Below, one piece after another: positions 28,918 through 38,370 of a DNA stretch of 64,000 nucleotides. How positions within the stretch are numbered: position 1 is the stretch's first letter; every line of letters begins with the position of its first letter. Origin of the DNA: Arenibacter aquaticus (GTDB lineage: Bacteria; Bacteroidota; Bacteroidia; Flavobacteriales; Flavobacteriaceae); assembly GCF_003957295.1 (NCBI RefSeq), contig NZ_RQPJ01000005.1, forward strand, positions 124,001 to 188,000. Reading direction: 5' to 3'. A program made the position numbers and the translations under genes. The notes below the pieces were generated by a model, which worked only from the letters and a program-made list of their open reading frames with translations, searched no databases and was not told the DNA's origin.

Positions 28918-30540
28918 TTAATCCAAATGGGGTAGAATAAAATTGTCCAAGGGACTCGCTTCCCTCATAACCGCCTCTATTTCCTTAATGGTCCTTGGGG
29001 CCATTTGGGATAAATTTACTGGACCATCCCCAGTAATAAGAATGTCGTCCTCTATACGCACAGCAATACCCCACCATTTTTCATCACATGCACTGCCCTC
29101 GGGGATGTAGATACCCGGTTCTACCGTAATAACGGCATTTTCCTTCAGGGGCCCATAAGTACCCTTGTCATGCACATCCAGTCCCAAATAGTGAGAAGTG
29201 CCATGGGGGAAGTACTTACCAACCTCCTTTGGGTCTGCTATGATCCCCAGTTTTTTTAAACCTCTTGCTATGACCTCCTTGGCCGCCATCCCCGGGGCTT
29301 GAAAAGGTGCCCCTACCACACTTGCCTTAATACCGGCTTCCTGTGCTTCAAAAACTATACTATATATTTGTTTCTGCTCTTTATTAAATCTCCCATTGGC
29401 CGGAATGGTGCGGGTAACATCGGCCGTATAACCATGATACTCGGCTCCAAGGTCCATTAAAACCAGATCATTGCCCACTTTGGGTTTGTTATTTTCTATA
29501 TAATGCAATATACAGCCATTATTACCTCCGCCAACAATGGAGGGATATCCCTCATATTCTGCTCCGTATTTCTTATATACAAACTCATGCACACCTTGAA
29601 TCTCCGTTTCCGACATATTGGAGTGCATGGCCTTCATCACTTCCAATTGTCCGACCGCTGAAATTTCCACGGCCTTTTTTAATAACTTCAGCTCTTCCTT
29701 GGTCTTTGTTTCCCTTAAAATATTCATTATCTCCCCCAACATATTGCTATCCAAATTATTAGATTTTAGTTTAAGGGAAACCTGCTCCCTAATTTCGGCC
29801 CTGGACTGGAGATCGACAGCCTCTGCATACCCCAATAATAAGCTATCGGAATTTAATTCCTTATGATACCTCAAGTAACGCCCCACCGTTTGGGCCACAT
29901 TGGCAGCATTTTCAATTTCTGTAGACTTTATCATTGTATATAGCTGTTGCTTGGTAGGGTCGTAATCCGATGGGTAATTGGATTTCTCTTTAAAACTGCG
30001 TATTAAATCATAAAGATCTGCTGGGTCTCTGCTATCCCTATAATCATGTTTAAAATTGAAAAACAAAACCTTATCAAACTTGGAGAAATCGATATCGAAG
30101 GTGATAAAATCCTCGGCATTGAAAGCGTGCGTAAAGCCCAATTGCTTTAGAACCCCTTGCACTCCCAAACGCCTACCGGTCCACTGTTCGGCCTTTTCGT
30201 CCCTTTTTTGAACAAATAGCACCTCATTAAAACTAGCGCCTATTGCGTCTATTGCGTCTATTTGTGCATCCGAAAAAATAAGCAACACTGCATTGGGCTC
30301 CTTATATCCGGTTAAATAATAAAAATCCGGATCTTGGTGGTATACGTAGTCCACATCGTTGGCCCTGTTCCTTACCGGATTGGCAAAAAAAACGGCCACA
30401 CTATTCTTGGGCATTAGATCCCTAACTGCCTTACGCCTTCCCTTATGGAAATCGGCCGATAAATAATCAGTTGGAACATTCTGTGACCAAGCCATTAAAC
30501 CTACAAAGAGCAAAAAACAGCCCACTATTGTATTCTTCAT
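28918..30540 (-). CDS. secreted Xaa-Pro aminopeptidase (aminopeptidase P family)
   Basis: A 540-residue M24B metallopeptidase removing N-terminal residues before proline. A signal peptide (about 1-19, ending LMAWSQ) is present. The N-terminal creatinase-like domain (about 25-200) contains FANPVRNRANDVDYVYHQD. The catalytic pita-bread domain follows, with the metal ligands visible: two Asp in LMDLGAEYHGYTADVTRT, His in FPHGTSHYLGLDVHD, Glu in VITVEPGIYIPE and Glu in VRIEDDILIT. All ligands are intact, so it should be active, probably in the periplasm or outside the cell. It is convergent with the glycosyltransferase gene (19 bases). Confidence 0.93.
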   Translation of the reverse strand: MKNTIVGCFLLFVGLMAWSQNVPTDYLSADFHKGRRKAVRDLMPKNSVAVFFANPVRNRANDVDYVYHQDPDFYYLTGYKEPNAVLLIFSDAQIDAIDAIGASFNEVLFVQKRDEKAEQWTGRRLGVQGVLKQLGFTHAFNAEDFITFDIDFSKFDKVLFFNFKHDYRDSRDPADLYDLIRSFKEKSNYPSDYDPTKQQLYTMIKSTEIENAANVAQTVGRYLRYHKELNSDSLLLGYAEAVDLQSRAEIREQVSLKLKSNNLDSNMLGEIMNILRETKTKEELKLLKKAVEISAVGQLEVMKAMHSNMSETEIQGVHEFVYKKYGAEYEGYPSIVGGGNNGCILHYIENNKPKVGNDLVLMDLGAEYHGYTADVTRTIPANGRFNKEQKQIYSIVFEAQEAGIKASVVGAPFQAPGMAAKEVIARGLKKLGIIADPKEVGKYFPHGTSHYLGLDVHDKGTYGPLKENAVITVEPGIYIPEGSACDEKWWGIAVRIEDDILITGDGPVNLSQMAPRTIKEIEAVMREASPLDNFILPHLD

Positions 30541-30810
30541 AAAACCTCCATATAATAATCTAGATCCAAAATTAATGATTTTATACAGCAGTTATCATTC
30601 CCCAATAACCAAATTCATCTATTGATAGTTTATTTCGGTTATTTACCATTCCCCACTATACATATTGTTACCTTGTCCTAATAAATGGTCCAATTCCAAT
30701 TTAGGAGTCCCTATAGCCAACCCCTATTAACATTTTTTTATGTAAAACAATAAGTATATAGATTTTCACATCGATTAATTTTCGATATTTTTACCCCTTA
30801 ATCATATCCA

Positions 30811-31896
30811 ATGAAAAATACTACACTGACAAAAGTCCACGAAGGGCTTGGTGCCAAAATGGTACCATTTGCTGGTTACAATATGCCCGTTTCCTACGAA
30901 GGGGTCAATGCAGAACACCAAACCGTTCGTGATGGGGTGGGTGTTTTTGACGTATCCCATATGGGAGAATTCCTAATAGGGGGGCCAAATGCCTTGGACC
31001 TTATACAAAAAGTAAGCTCCAACGACGCATCCAAACTAACCGTTGGAAAGGCGCAATACAGTTGTATGCCCAATGAAACTGGAGGTATTGTAGACGACCT
31101 TATCATATATAAAATTAAGGAAGAACAGTACCTGTTGGTGGTAAACGCCTCCAATATTGAGAAAGACTGGGATCATATTAGCAAGTACAACAAAGACTTT
31201 GGTGCTGACATGCGAAATATATCAGATGGTTATTCCCTTTTGGCCATTCAGGGCCCTAAAGCGGTAGAAGCCATGCAGTCCCTTACTTCCATAGATTTGG
31301 GGGCCATAAAGTTCTACTCTTTTGAGGTGGCCGATTTTGCAGGTATAGGCCATGTTATCATTTCCGCTACCGGCTATACAGGTTCCGGTGGATTTGAAAT
31401 ATATTGTAAAAATGAAGAAGTAGAACAGATCTGGAACAAAGTATTTGAAGCTGGAGCCCCGTACAATATAAAACCTATTGGACTGGCCGCCCGTGACACC
31501 CTACGTTTGGAAATGGGTTACTGCTTATATGGCAATGATATTAACGACACTACCTCCCCATTAGAGGCCGGTTTGGGCTGGATCACCAAATTCACCAAAG
31601 ACTTTGTGAATAGCGAGGCCTTGGCCAAGCAAAAAGAAGAGGGCGTAGCTAAAAAATTGGTGGCGTTTATATTGGATGGCAAAGGTATTCCCAGACAGGG
31701 TTATGATATTGTTGATGAAGGAGGAAATAAAATAGGTGTGGTTACTTCTGGTACCATGTCCCCTTCTTTGGGAAAAGGTATTGGCCTAGGCTATGTACCT
31801 ACACAAAACTCCAAAACAGCTAACCAAATACAAATACAAATAAGAAAGAACACGGTTCCGGCAACAATAGTAAAATTGCCATTTTATAAGGGTTGA
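30811..31896 (+). CDS. gcvT: aminomethyltransferase (glycine cleavage T protein)
   Basis: A 361-residue T protein. In the glycine cleavage system it moves the aminomethyl carbon from the lipoyl H protein to tetrahydrofolate, releasing ammonia. Family landmarks are [41 protein letters not shown] with the catalytic Asp, [13 protein letters not shown], and [19 protein letters not shown]. The length is typical. A 270-base spacer without a gene precedes it, after the divergent aminopeptidase gene; gcvH and gcvP are not in the window. An SDR-type gene starts 39 bases after its stop. Confidence 0.97.
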   Translation: MKNTTLTKVHEGLGAKMVPFAGYNMPVSYEGVNAEHQTVRDGVGVFDVSHMGEFLIGGPNALDLIQKVSSNDASKLTVGKAQYSCMPNETGGIVDDLIIYKIKEEQYLLVVNASNIEKDWDHISKYNKDFGADMRNISDGYSLLAIQGPKAVEAMQSLTSIDLGAIKFYSFEVADFAGIGHVIISATGYTGSGGFEIYCKNEEVEQIWNKVFEAGAPYNIKPIGLAARDTLRLEMGYCLYGNDINDTTSPLEAGLGWITKFTKDFVNSEALAKQKEEGVAKKLVAFILDGKGIPRQGYDIVDEGGNKIGVVTSGTMSPSLGKGIGLGYVPTQNSKTANQIQIQIRKNTVPATIVKLPFYKG

Positions 31897-31935
31897 CAAA
31901 GGTGAGAATTGGGTTTGGAAAACGAAGGTGATAGA

Positions 31936-32754
31936 ATGAATAAAATACTCATTTTAGGAGCAAGTGGTTTTATAGGTAATGCCATTTATAAGGAATTGCA
32001 TTCCTACTTTGACACCTACGGAACCTATCACTTGTCCAGAAGGAGCTTTGAGAACAATCAGCAGTTTTTTAGGTACGACTTGGAGGAAGATGATATTTTT
32101 GACATTTTGGAAGAGGTTAAGCCCGATCTGATTATTTCTGCGCTTCGCGGTAATTTCCAGGCCCAGGTCATAGCGCATCAACATATGGTAGAGTATATTC
32201 AAGATAAAAATTGCAAAATATTCTTTATCTCATCGGCCAATGTCTTTGATGCCTATAGCAAATACCCCTCTTATGAAAATGACAAAACCCTGTCTTTGAG
32301 CATTTATGGCCGTTTAAAAATTAAGATAGAGAATATGCTACTTAGGATATCTCCCTCCAAAATGGCCATATTACGTGTACCTATGGTTTTTGGCAATAAT
32401 TCCCCGAGAATCAAGGAAATAAAGACAGCATTGACCAATAAAGAACCCTTGGAAGTCTTTCCCAATTTAATCATGAATGTCACCAATGACGACAAACTAA
32501 CCCAACAAATACATTACCTGATAAACCACAATAAGTCGGGAGTTTTTCATCTGGGCAGTGTAGACTTAATTCACCATGAAGATTTTATTAAGGAAATAGT
32601 AGGTAGGTTGGGCCACTATAACCCCATATACAAACGCGTCTTCACCACCAATGAAGATCGCTATTTGGCGGTATTGCCAAAAATAAACCCCTTGCCACAG
32701 AACTTACAATTTACCTGTCAGGAAATTATAGACCATCACATCTTTAGCGAATAA
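31936..32754 (+). CDS. NAD(P)-dependent sugar-nucleotide reductase/epimerase-like (RmlD-type SDR)
   Basis: A 272-residue extended short-chain dehydrogenase with an N-terminal Rossmann motif, ILILGASGFIGNAIYKEL. The pattern PDLIISALRGNF, the substrate segment FISSANVFDAY, a YxxxK-like site in LSIYGRLKIK (Tyr and Lys four residues apart) and the following MAILRVPMVFGNNSP fit RmlD/dTDP-4-dehydrorhamnose reductase-like proteins. The substrate is not clear and no rml genes are adjacent. The start at 31936 places the nucleotide-binding strand at residues 2-7; a frame start at 31909 would add nine residues. It follows gcvT closely. Confidence 0.8.
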   Translation: MNKILILGASGFIGNAIYKELHSYFDTYGTYHLSRRSFENNQQFFRYDLEEDDIFDILEEVKPDLIISALRGNFQAQVIAHQHMVEYIQDKNCKIFFISSANVFDAYSKYPSYENDKTLSLSIYGRLKIKIENMLLRISPSKMAILRVPMVFGNNSPRIKEIKTALTNKEPLEVFPNLIMNVTNDDKLTQQIHYLINHNKSGVFHLGSVDLIHHEDFIKEIVGRLGHYNPIYKRVFTTNEDRYLAVLPKINPLPQNLQFTCQEIIDHHIFSE

Positions 32755-32801
32755 ACCCTGTCCATTGTAGCGTTTTAATTAACTTTATAAAAACTATCGG
32801 A

Positions 32802-33086
32802 ATGAAAAAACTATCAGAAAAGGAAATAGAAAAACATTTGACTGAATTGGACGGTTGGGAATTGGTAGACCGTGCCATTGAGACCTCGTTCGAATTTAAA
32901 AACTTTAAGGATGCCTTCTCCGTTATGACGCGCATTGCCTTTGAATGTGAGGCGCAGAACCATCACCCCGACTGGAGCAACGTTTACAACTCCCTCAATA
33001 TAAGGTTATCTACACATGATGCCGATGGGGTAACGGAAAAAGATTTTAAATTGGCCCACAGTATTGAGGAAATTATAGAAAGCTAG
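32802..33086 (+). CDS. 4a-hydroxytetrahydrobiopterin dehydratase
   Basis: A 94-residue pterin-4a-carbinolamine dehydratase. It recycles the pterin cofactor of aromatic amino acid hydroxylases by removing water from the 4a-carbinolamine. The family core is visible: F-x-F-K-x-F-x-D-A-F near residue 36, ECEAQNHHPDWSNVYN with the conserved HHPDW (about residues 49-64) and the ending STHDADGVTEKDFKLA. The length matches the family. It lies between the SDR gene (47 bases upstream) and the YebC gene. No phenylalanine hydroxylase gene is in the window. Confidence 0.93.
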   Translation: MKKLSEKEIEKHLTELDGWELVDRAIETSFEFKNFKDAFSVMTRIAFECEAQNHHPDWSNVYNSLNIRLSTHDADGVTEKDFKLAHSIEEIIES

Positions 33087-33156
33087 TGCCTTAGGCACTT
33101 GCAGCAGCAGTAAAAATTGTTAAATTTGTTTCAAATTATTCTAATAAAATAAAGAA

Positions 33157-33867
33157 ATGGGAAGAGCTTTTGAATTTAGAAAAGCGCGTAAAATGAAAAG
33201 GTGGTCTGCTATGTCTAAAGCCTTTACCCGTATAGGCAAAGATATTGTTATAGCAGTAAAAGAAGGCGGACCCGATCCAAATTCCAATGCCAGACTAAGG
33301 GCTGTTATCCAAAATGCCAAGGCGGTAAATATGCCCAAGGACAATGTGGAAAGGGCCATTAAAAGAGCTTCGGACAAGAGTTTGGGCGATTATAAGGAAG
33401 TACTTTTTGAAGGATATGCCCCCCATGGGATCGCCATATTGGTAGAAACCGCAACCGACAACAATACCAGAACAGTAGCCAATATAAGAAGTTACTTTAA
33501 TAAATGTAACGGCAGTTTGGGAACTTCCGGTTCGGTGGAGTTCATGTTTGACCATACCTGTAATTTCAGGATACCCGCAGAGGGGATAGACCCTGAGGAA
33601 CTGGAACTGGAAATGATCGACTTTGGAGCAGAGGAAGTTTTTTCTGATGAGGATGGTATATTGATATACGCCCCTTTTGAGAGTTTTGGAGCCATACAAA
33701 AGGAATTGGAAAATAGGGAAATAGAAATATTATCCTCTGGCTTTGAACGTATCCCCCAGGTTACCAAAGAACTAAGTGAGGAAGAAGCGGCAGATGTAGA
33801 AAAGCTTCTTGAAAAAATTGAGGAAGACGATGATGTACAGAATGTATATCATACCATGAAAGAGTAG
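33157..33867 (+). CDS. YebC/PmpR-family protein
   Basis: A 236-residue member of the YebC family (TACO1-like), described as transcription regulators and, for some members, ribosome-associated factors that relieve stalling at proline runs. The start MGRAFEFRKARKMKRW is the Bacteroidota form of the usual GHSKW-type N-terminus. It is followed by AFTRIGKDIVIAVKEGGPDPNSNARLR, MPKDNVERAIKRA, YEGYAP-type FEGYAPHGIAILVE, and GSVEFMFDH. The acidic C-terminal domain ends EEDDDVQNVYHTMKE. The protein is complete. A strong terminator follows directly. Confidence 0.95.
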   Translation: MGRAFEFRKARKMKRWSAMSKAFTRIGKDIVIAVKEGGPDPNSNARLRAVIQNAKAVNMPKDNVERAIKRASDKSLGDYKEVLFEGYAPHGIAILVETATDNNTRTVANIRSYFNKCNGSLGTSGSVEFMFDHTCNFRIPAEGIDPEELELEMIDFGAEEVFSDEDGILIYAPFESFGAIQKELENREIEILSSGFERIPQVTKELSEEEAADVEKLLEKIEEDDDVQNVYHTMKE

Positions 33868-33890
33868 CCAAAGATTAACTACACCACAAT

Positions 33891-33922
33891 AAAAAAGAGG
33901 CCCTGATTGTGGCCTCTTTTTT
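33891..33922. terminator. terminator downstream of the YebC gene
   Basis: AAAAAAGAGGCC (33891-33902) pairs perfectly with GGCCTCTTTTTT (33911-33922) around the 8-base loop CTGATTGT. It lies between the YebC gene and the convergent beta-helix gene and could serve both. Confidence 0.93.
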
Positions 33923-33983
33923 GTTTTATTTACTTTTCTTCGGCCTTAAACCTCTTTTAATCCTTAGTAAATCCATATTTTTT

Positions 33984-35078
33984 TTAATACCCCTCATCTT
34001 CCGTTTCCAACAATAAAGACTTATTGAGGGTTAGAAAAACAGTACCATCATCCTCAGACTTTTTTACCGAAGTGATAAAATTATTTTCTTGGTTACCTGT
34101 TGCTACAATGGGGTTTCCGTACCATTTGTTCCCATTGTTTATAAAAATATTATTGGTAATGGTGGTTTTGGAATCATACTTGAACCCTCCGCCGGTATTG
34201 AGTATGGTTCCCCTATTACCCTGAAATAGGTTACCATCAAAAAGGGTGTTATTGGCACCCAAGGTATCACGGCCCCAAGAGGGAGTATCCCCAATTTTAC
34301 TGGAGAAAGTAAATAAGAGATGTCCTTTATTCTCCACAAAGTTGGAGTTTAATACCTGATAGCGGTTTACCCCTCTAAAACTGGCAATTTGTCCATAGTT
34401 CTTTTTAAAGGTACAGTCGTCTATTTTTACATAATTCTCTGTAGAAAAAATTAGATCACGATTATAGCTAAAGGTAGAACGGCTTACCGTTATCCTATTG
34501 GTATAGTCACTTTCATTGTCCGAGGTATAAATAGGCGTAGACCCGCCATGGCTCCTAAAAAGTGTGGCGGCATTGTTCTTAAAGGTAGCGTTAGAAATAC
34601 TTATATTGGAATGCTCTCCCTTAGACCAAAAAGCCGTTGGGTTAGCAATTCCCTCCACCACTATATCCGAAGCTTTTACGGTGGATCCGGACACATCAAA
34701 AATGGTACCTTTGTTATAGTTGTTGGCAGAATTCGTAAAGGTAAATCCCGAAATCTCCAAATTAGATCCCTTGTTCACTACAAACATGTGATACTTACCG
34801 CCGCCGGAAATAACCACATTTTCGGCCCCAGGGCCCATTATTTTAATATCGCTATTAATCGGGGGCAAATCAGCAGACAACCTTAGGGTTCCTGATAGGT
34901 CTGGCGTAAATATGATTTCCTTTACATCACTGTTCTTATTGGCCGTAGTGATGGCCCAACGCAAAGTACCTTCGCTATTATTATCATTTAGGCTACTAAC
35001 CATCAATTCATTTTGTGCAAGGGATACCGAAAAACTGAAGATAGCCAAAACAAAGTATAGAATTTTATGTGCTTTCAT
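33984..35078 (-). CDS. secreted right-handed beta-helix protein
   Basis: A 364-residue protein with a signal peptide (about 1-21, ending SVSLAQ). It has a repeating pattern of short strands with Asn/Thr ladders (NISISNATFKNN, RITVSRSTFSYN, VKIDDCTFKKNYG, YQVLNSNFVENKG, TITNNIFINNG) typical of pectate-lyase-like parallel beta helices. Related folds include chondroitinase-B-type lyases and surface adhesins. No lyase active-site set can be recognised and no C-terminal sorting domain is visible. The function is unknown; polysaccharide binding or cleavage outside the cell is a family-level guess. It stands alone between a shared terminator and an 806-base non-coding stretch. Confidence 0.8.
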   Translation of the reverse strand: MKAHKILYFVLAIFSFSVSLAQNELMVSSLNDNNSEGTLRWAITTANKNSDVKEIIFTPDLSGTLRLSADLPPINSDIKIMGPGAENVVISGGGKYHMFVVNKGSNLEISGFTFTNSANNYNKGTIFDVSGSTVKASDIVVEGIANPTAFWSKGEHSNISISNATFKNNAATLFRSHGGSTPIYTSDNESDYTNRITVSRSTFSYNRDLIFSTENYVKIDDCTFKKNYGQIASFRGVNRYQVLNSNFVENKGHLLFTFSSKIGDTPSWGRDTLGANNTLFDGNLFQGNRGTILNTGGGFKYDSKTTITNNIFINNGNKWYGNPIVATGNQENNFITSVKKSEDDGTVFLTLNKSLLLETEDEGY

Positions 35079-35884
35079 TTTCGATGTACTTTATACTTTA
35101 AATGCTGATTAATACAATTCCTTTTTTCTACTTTTAAACCAACATACACCATGTTCATTTATAACGTATTATGATCAAAATTAGTATTATAACCCTAAAA
35201 CCTCTTTTAACGGGACATCAAAGATGTATAAGTGTTAAAATATGTTGTGAACCACCAAAATAAAGCGGTTAGCTTTTTTAGCATATAACCAATTTCGTGC
35301 CAAAAGTATAAGCCTAATTACAAAAATTTAGCTGTAATAGTTTGATTGGTTATTCCGGTCCCAATAGGTCCAACATTATTGTAATATAGCGGTCCCATTT
35401 TATGCTTTTAGCGCTTGGCAACCCTTAAATTATCCTCTGGAGAGAGGTTAGGTTTACCGGTAAGAATTATTGAACCGTTTCACTAAGACTCCTGACCTAG
35501 CGCTCGCACATAAAATTTACATACAGCCACCAAGTGGCCGTAGAATAAATTAATGTTAGCCAAAACCATAATATGTGCGACTTCCCGTCGTCCTGAAAAA
35601 AGAGGCTGGCGAAGTGACTTTTGTACTACCGCCTCCCGGAGCCTCCCGATTTAAAATACCTCCGTAGAATATCTTCTCGACACAATTTTATTATGCTGCC
35701 CTCATAAAACTACCCGAAGTGACGTATCCCAAATGCAGTATAAAGAACAGCATAGATTACGCCTCGCTTAGTCTTCTGGCTTAGTACCGCTTGGCTACAT
35801 CTCCTAACTTCATATACGTTGGTTCAACTTTGTGAACATTTATATTCATCATCAACGTCCTGCTTTTTATTATGAATACCCTCC
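35079..35884. other. 806-base non-coding stretch
   Basis: No ORF with protein-like composition was found on either strand. Small structures include the hairpin GCCAC-CAA-GTGGC (35526-35538) and a short direct repeat GCCTCCCG (near 35632-35650). Composition shifts to more GC and less A/T-biased sequence between about 35400 and 35800, which may mean decayed coding DNA or an RNA gene. I cannot name anything here. Confidence 0.4.
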
Positions 35885-36424
35885 TTAAAAACTATTCTGG
35901 GGCACCTTGCCCACCACTCCCTTAAAAAATGATTTATAAGTAGTAAAATCCTTTTCCTGCTGTGGAGTGGGATACTGAGGTTCCGAAATTTTGACCTGTT
36001 TTTTTCCGAAATCGAAGGCCACCATCACAATGGGTACATTGGCCTCCTTGGCAATATAGTAGAAGCCCGTTTTCCACTTGGTCACCTTCTTCCGGGTCCC
36101 TTCCGGGGAGAGTGCCAATCTAAACTTCCTTTTTTCCTTAAATATTTTAGCGATGGCAGCTACCGTATCCAACCTCTTGGACCTATCAATAGGCGCACCG
36201 CCCATCCATCGGAAAAACCAACCAAAAGGAGGTTTAAAAAGTGACTTCTTGCCTATAAAATGAATATCCTCTTTCAATACACTTCGCAACAAAAGTCCCA
36301 AGAAAAAATCTACCCAGCTGGTATGCGGCACTACAATGACCACGCATTTATCCAACTGTGGAAAAGACCCAAGCAGTTGCCAGCCTAGAATTTTGAAGTA
36401 AATAAATTTGGCAAGTGCCTGCAT
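35885..36424 (-). CDS. 1-acyl-glycerol-3-phosphate acyltransferase family protein
   Basis: A 179-residue PlsC-type acyltransferase from the ATG at 36424; the open frame continues upstream to a TTG at 36454. It has the HX4D catalytic motif (VVPHTSWVDFFLG), the acceptor motif FRWMGGAPIDRS and LSPEGTRKKVTKWKTGFYYIA, which corresponds to the EGTR motif. The family transfers acyl chains to lysophosphatidic acid or related lipids at the inner membrane. This short form is common in Bacteroidota next to other lipid or envelope genes, and here it is the last gene of a same-strand group with Kdo genes (113 bases from the KdnB-like gene). The acceptor is not known. Confidence 0.88.
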   Translation of the reverse strand: MQALAKFIYFKILGWQLLGSFPQLDKCVVIVVPHTSWVDFFLGLLLRSVLKEDIHFIGKKSLFKPPFGWFFRWMGGAPIDRSKRLDTVAAIAKIFKEKRKFRLALSPEGTRKKVTKWKTGFYYIAKEANVPIVMVAFDFGKKQVKISEPQYPTPQQEKDFTTYKSFFKGVVGKVPQNSF

Positions 36425-36536
36425 AGACCATCCAATTAATAAAACATTAGGCAACAGCCTTCCCCTGTCTCTATCTATCCTAAATTTTATATCCCTATTC
36501 CAAGTATAACGCCAAAAGGCTAATTTTGGTTAAAAA

Positions 36537-37664
36537 TTATATCATTTGGTAAATAGATCTCAATTTATCGGGAGTGATCTGTTTACGCCATTCTTTTCCC
36601 AAGGCATTTTCCCAAAGGGGTTCCAAACTTAGGGCTACTTTGATCATTATATCAAAATCGTCCTCCGTCAAATTTTTACAAATTCCCTCTGGGAGCACAA
36701 TATGGTGCCTATCTTTCATAGCGTTAAACAGTGCTACCCCTTCCGGATAAAATTCCTCCAGGTGTTGGAATACCAAGCAGTTCCCAACACCGTGTCTTAC
36801 CCCCAATAAATAGGACAGCCCATAACTCATGGCATGGGCAACCCCTACCTGGGAATAAGCAATGCTCATCCCTCCGTGCCAGGAAGCCATCATTAATTTG
36901 TCCCTGGCATCACCCTCCTGCAATTCTTCCAAATACACCTCCTTACACAGGTCCAGGGCCTTCTCCCCATAACTTTGACTAAAGGCGTTTAAAAAAGTAC
37001 CGTTGAGGGACTCAATACAGTGTATATAACAATCCATACCGGTATAAAACCACTGCTCTTTGGGAACCCCCTTTGTAAGCTCTGGATCTAGGAGCACTTG
37101 ATCAAAAGTGGTGAAATCCGAATTTATCCCAAGCTTTTTCTCTGGCCCCAATAATACTGTGGTACGGGAAACTTCTGCCCCCGTACCACTTATTGTTGGG
37201 ATACCAACATGATATATAGATGGCTTTTTCACCAGATCCCAGCCTTGGTATTCATAAGCTTTGCCTGGATTGGCAAGCATAATGGCTACCGCCTTGGCCA
37301 AATCCAACAATGTTCCTCCTCCTATTCCTATAATTCCCGAAGGCAGTGCCCCATATTGGAACTTTATCTTTTCTACCAATACATCTACCTGATCTGTTTT
37401 GGGTTCCTCATCAGCGGAAATAAAAATAATCTGGTCATTGAACATCAGAGGAATTCTAGAAACCAATGGGGATCCCTCAAAAACATCATCCACCAAAAAA
37501 ATAAAGGGTGCCTCTGAATGTATTCGCTTTGGTAATAAAATCTCTCCCAATTGATCAAAACAGCCAGGGCCAAAAATAACCCTGGGCACCATAGGAAAGT
37601 TTTTATAATTTGTCATAGGTTTTGGGACAGAAATGATACTATTATTAATTTGTTCGGTATTCAT
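36537..37664 (-). CDS. kdnB: iron-containing alcohol dehydrogenase, probable Kdo 8-oxidase (KdnB-like)
   Basis: A 375-residue group III alcohol dehydrogenase fold: NAD-binding GIGGGTLLDLAKAVA, TISGTGAEVSRTTVLLG, and metal-site region MDCYIHCIESLNG with later His residues in VAHAMSYGLS and LGVRHGVGN. The string of motifs, including YEYQGWDLVKKPSIYHVGIP and FTTFDQVLLDPEL, matches the KdnB family as I recall it. KdnB oxidises the C8 hydroxyl of Kdo so that KdnA can aminate it to 8-amino-Kdo for lipopolysaccharide. Direct neighbours are a HAD phosphatase and kdsB (the CMP-Kdo maker), which support the call. No kdnA aminotransferase is in the window. An internal ATG at 37616 is a plausible alternative start. 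Confidence 0.75.
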   Translation of the reverse strand: MNTEQINNSIISVPKPMTNYKNFPMVPRVIFGPGCFDQLGEILLPKRIHSEAPFIFLVDDVFEGSPLVSRIPLMFNDQIIFISADEEPKTDQVDVLVEKIKFQYGALPSGIIGIGGGTLLDLAKAVAIMLANPGKAYEYQGWDLVKKPSIYHVGIPTISGTGAEVSRTTVLLGPEKKLGINSDFTTFDQVLLDPELTKGVPKEQWFYTGMDCYIHCIESLNGTFLNAFSQSYGEKALDLCKEVYLEELQEGDARDKLMMASWHGGMSIAYSQVGVAHAMSYGLSYLLGVRHGVGNCLVFQHLEEFYPEGVALFNAMKDRHHIVLPEGICKNLTEDDFDIMIKVALSLEPLWENALGKEWRKQITPDKLRSIYQMI

Positions 37665-37668
37665 AAAC

Positions 37669-38370
37669 CTAACTTAGGTATTTTAATATATCCTTAATGT
37701 TGTTTAGTGTAAGGTGATCGTTATTGTGCTCTTCCGGGCCTACCACCTCATGCTCCCAAGTGGTATGAAAGGGAATATGTACGGCCTGTGCACCAATATT
37801 TATAATAGGCAACACATCGGATTTAAGTGAATTTCCTATCATTAGGAACTCACCTACCTGTATTTCCAAATGCTCCAAAAGATTTTTATAGTTATCCTCT
37901 TTTTTATCACTGAGTACCTCTACATGATGGAAGTACTTTGACAAGCCCGACTTCTCCAGCTTTCGCTCCTGATCTAACAAATCGCCTTTTGTCAAAACAA
38001 TCAAACGATATTTGTTCTCCAATGTTTGCAACACCTCTTCCACACCTTCCAATAGTTCCACGGGACGCGTCAACATTTCCTTACCAAGGTTCAGAATCTC
38101 AGTAATAGTTCTCTGTGAAACATTGTTATTGCTCAATTGTAGGGCCGATTCTATCATGGAGAGCATAAACCCCTTAATACCGTAACCATATAATTCCAGG
38201 TTCTTGATCTCCATTTTAAACAACTCCTGATCTATTTGGTTCTTTGTCTCGTATTTTTCCAACAAAGAGGCAAATTTCTCCTCGGCCTCCCTAAAATAGG
38301 TTTCATTGACCCATAAGGTATCATCGGCATCAAAACCCACTACTTTTATATTGCTAAGATCTATTTCCAT
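37669..38370 (-). CDS. HAD-family phosphatase
   Basis: A 233-residue haloacid-dehalogenase hydrolase. Motif I is [14 protein letters not shown] (Asp at about residues 14 and 16), motif II is LIVLTKGD (Thr about 125), and motifs III/IV are [11 protein letters not shown] with [19 protein letters not shown]. The alpha-helical cap (about 20-100) resembles pyrimidine-nucleotidase-type HADs rather than the cap-less KdsC. It overlaps kdsB by ten bases at its start and ends four bases before the KdnB-like gene, so it belongs to the Kdo operon. A role in Kdo metabolism is inferred from position only. Confidence 0.85.
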   Translation of the reverse strand: MEIDLSNIKVVGFDADDTLWVNETYFREAEEKFASLLEKYETKNQIDQELFKMEIKNLELYGYGIKGFMLSMIESALQLSNNNVSQRTITEILNLGKEMLTRPVELLEGVEEVLQTLENKYRLIVLTKGDLLDQERKLEKSGLSKYFHHVEVLSDKKEDNYKNLLEHLEIQVGEFLMIGNSLKSDVLPIINIGAQAVHIPFHTTWEHEVVGPEEHNNDHLTLNNIKDILKYLS

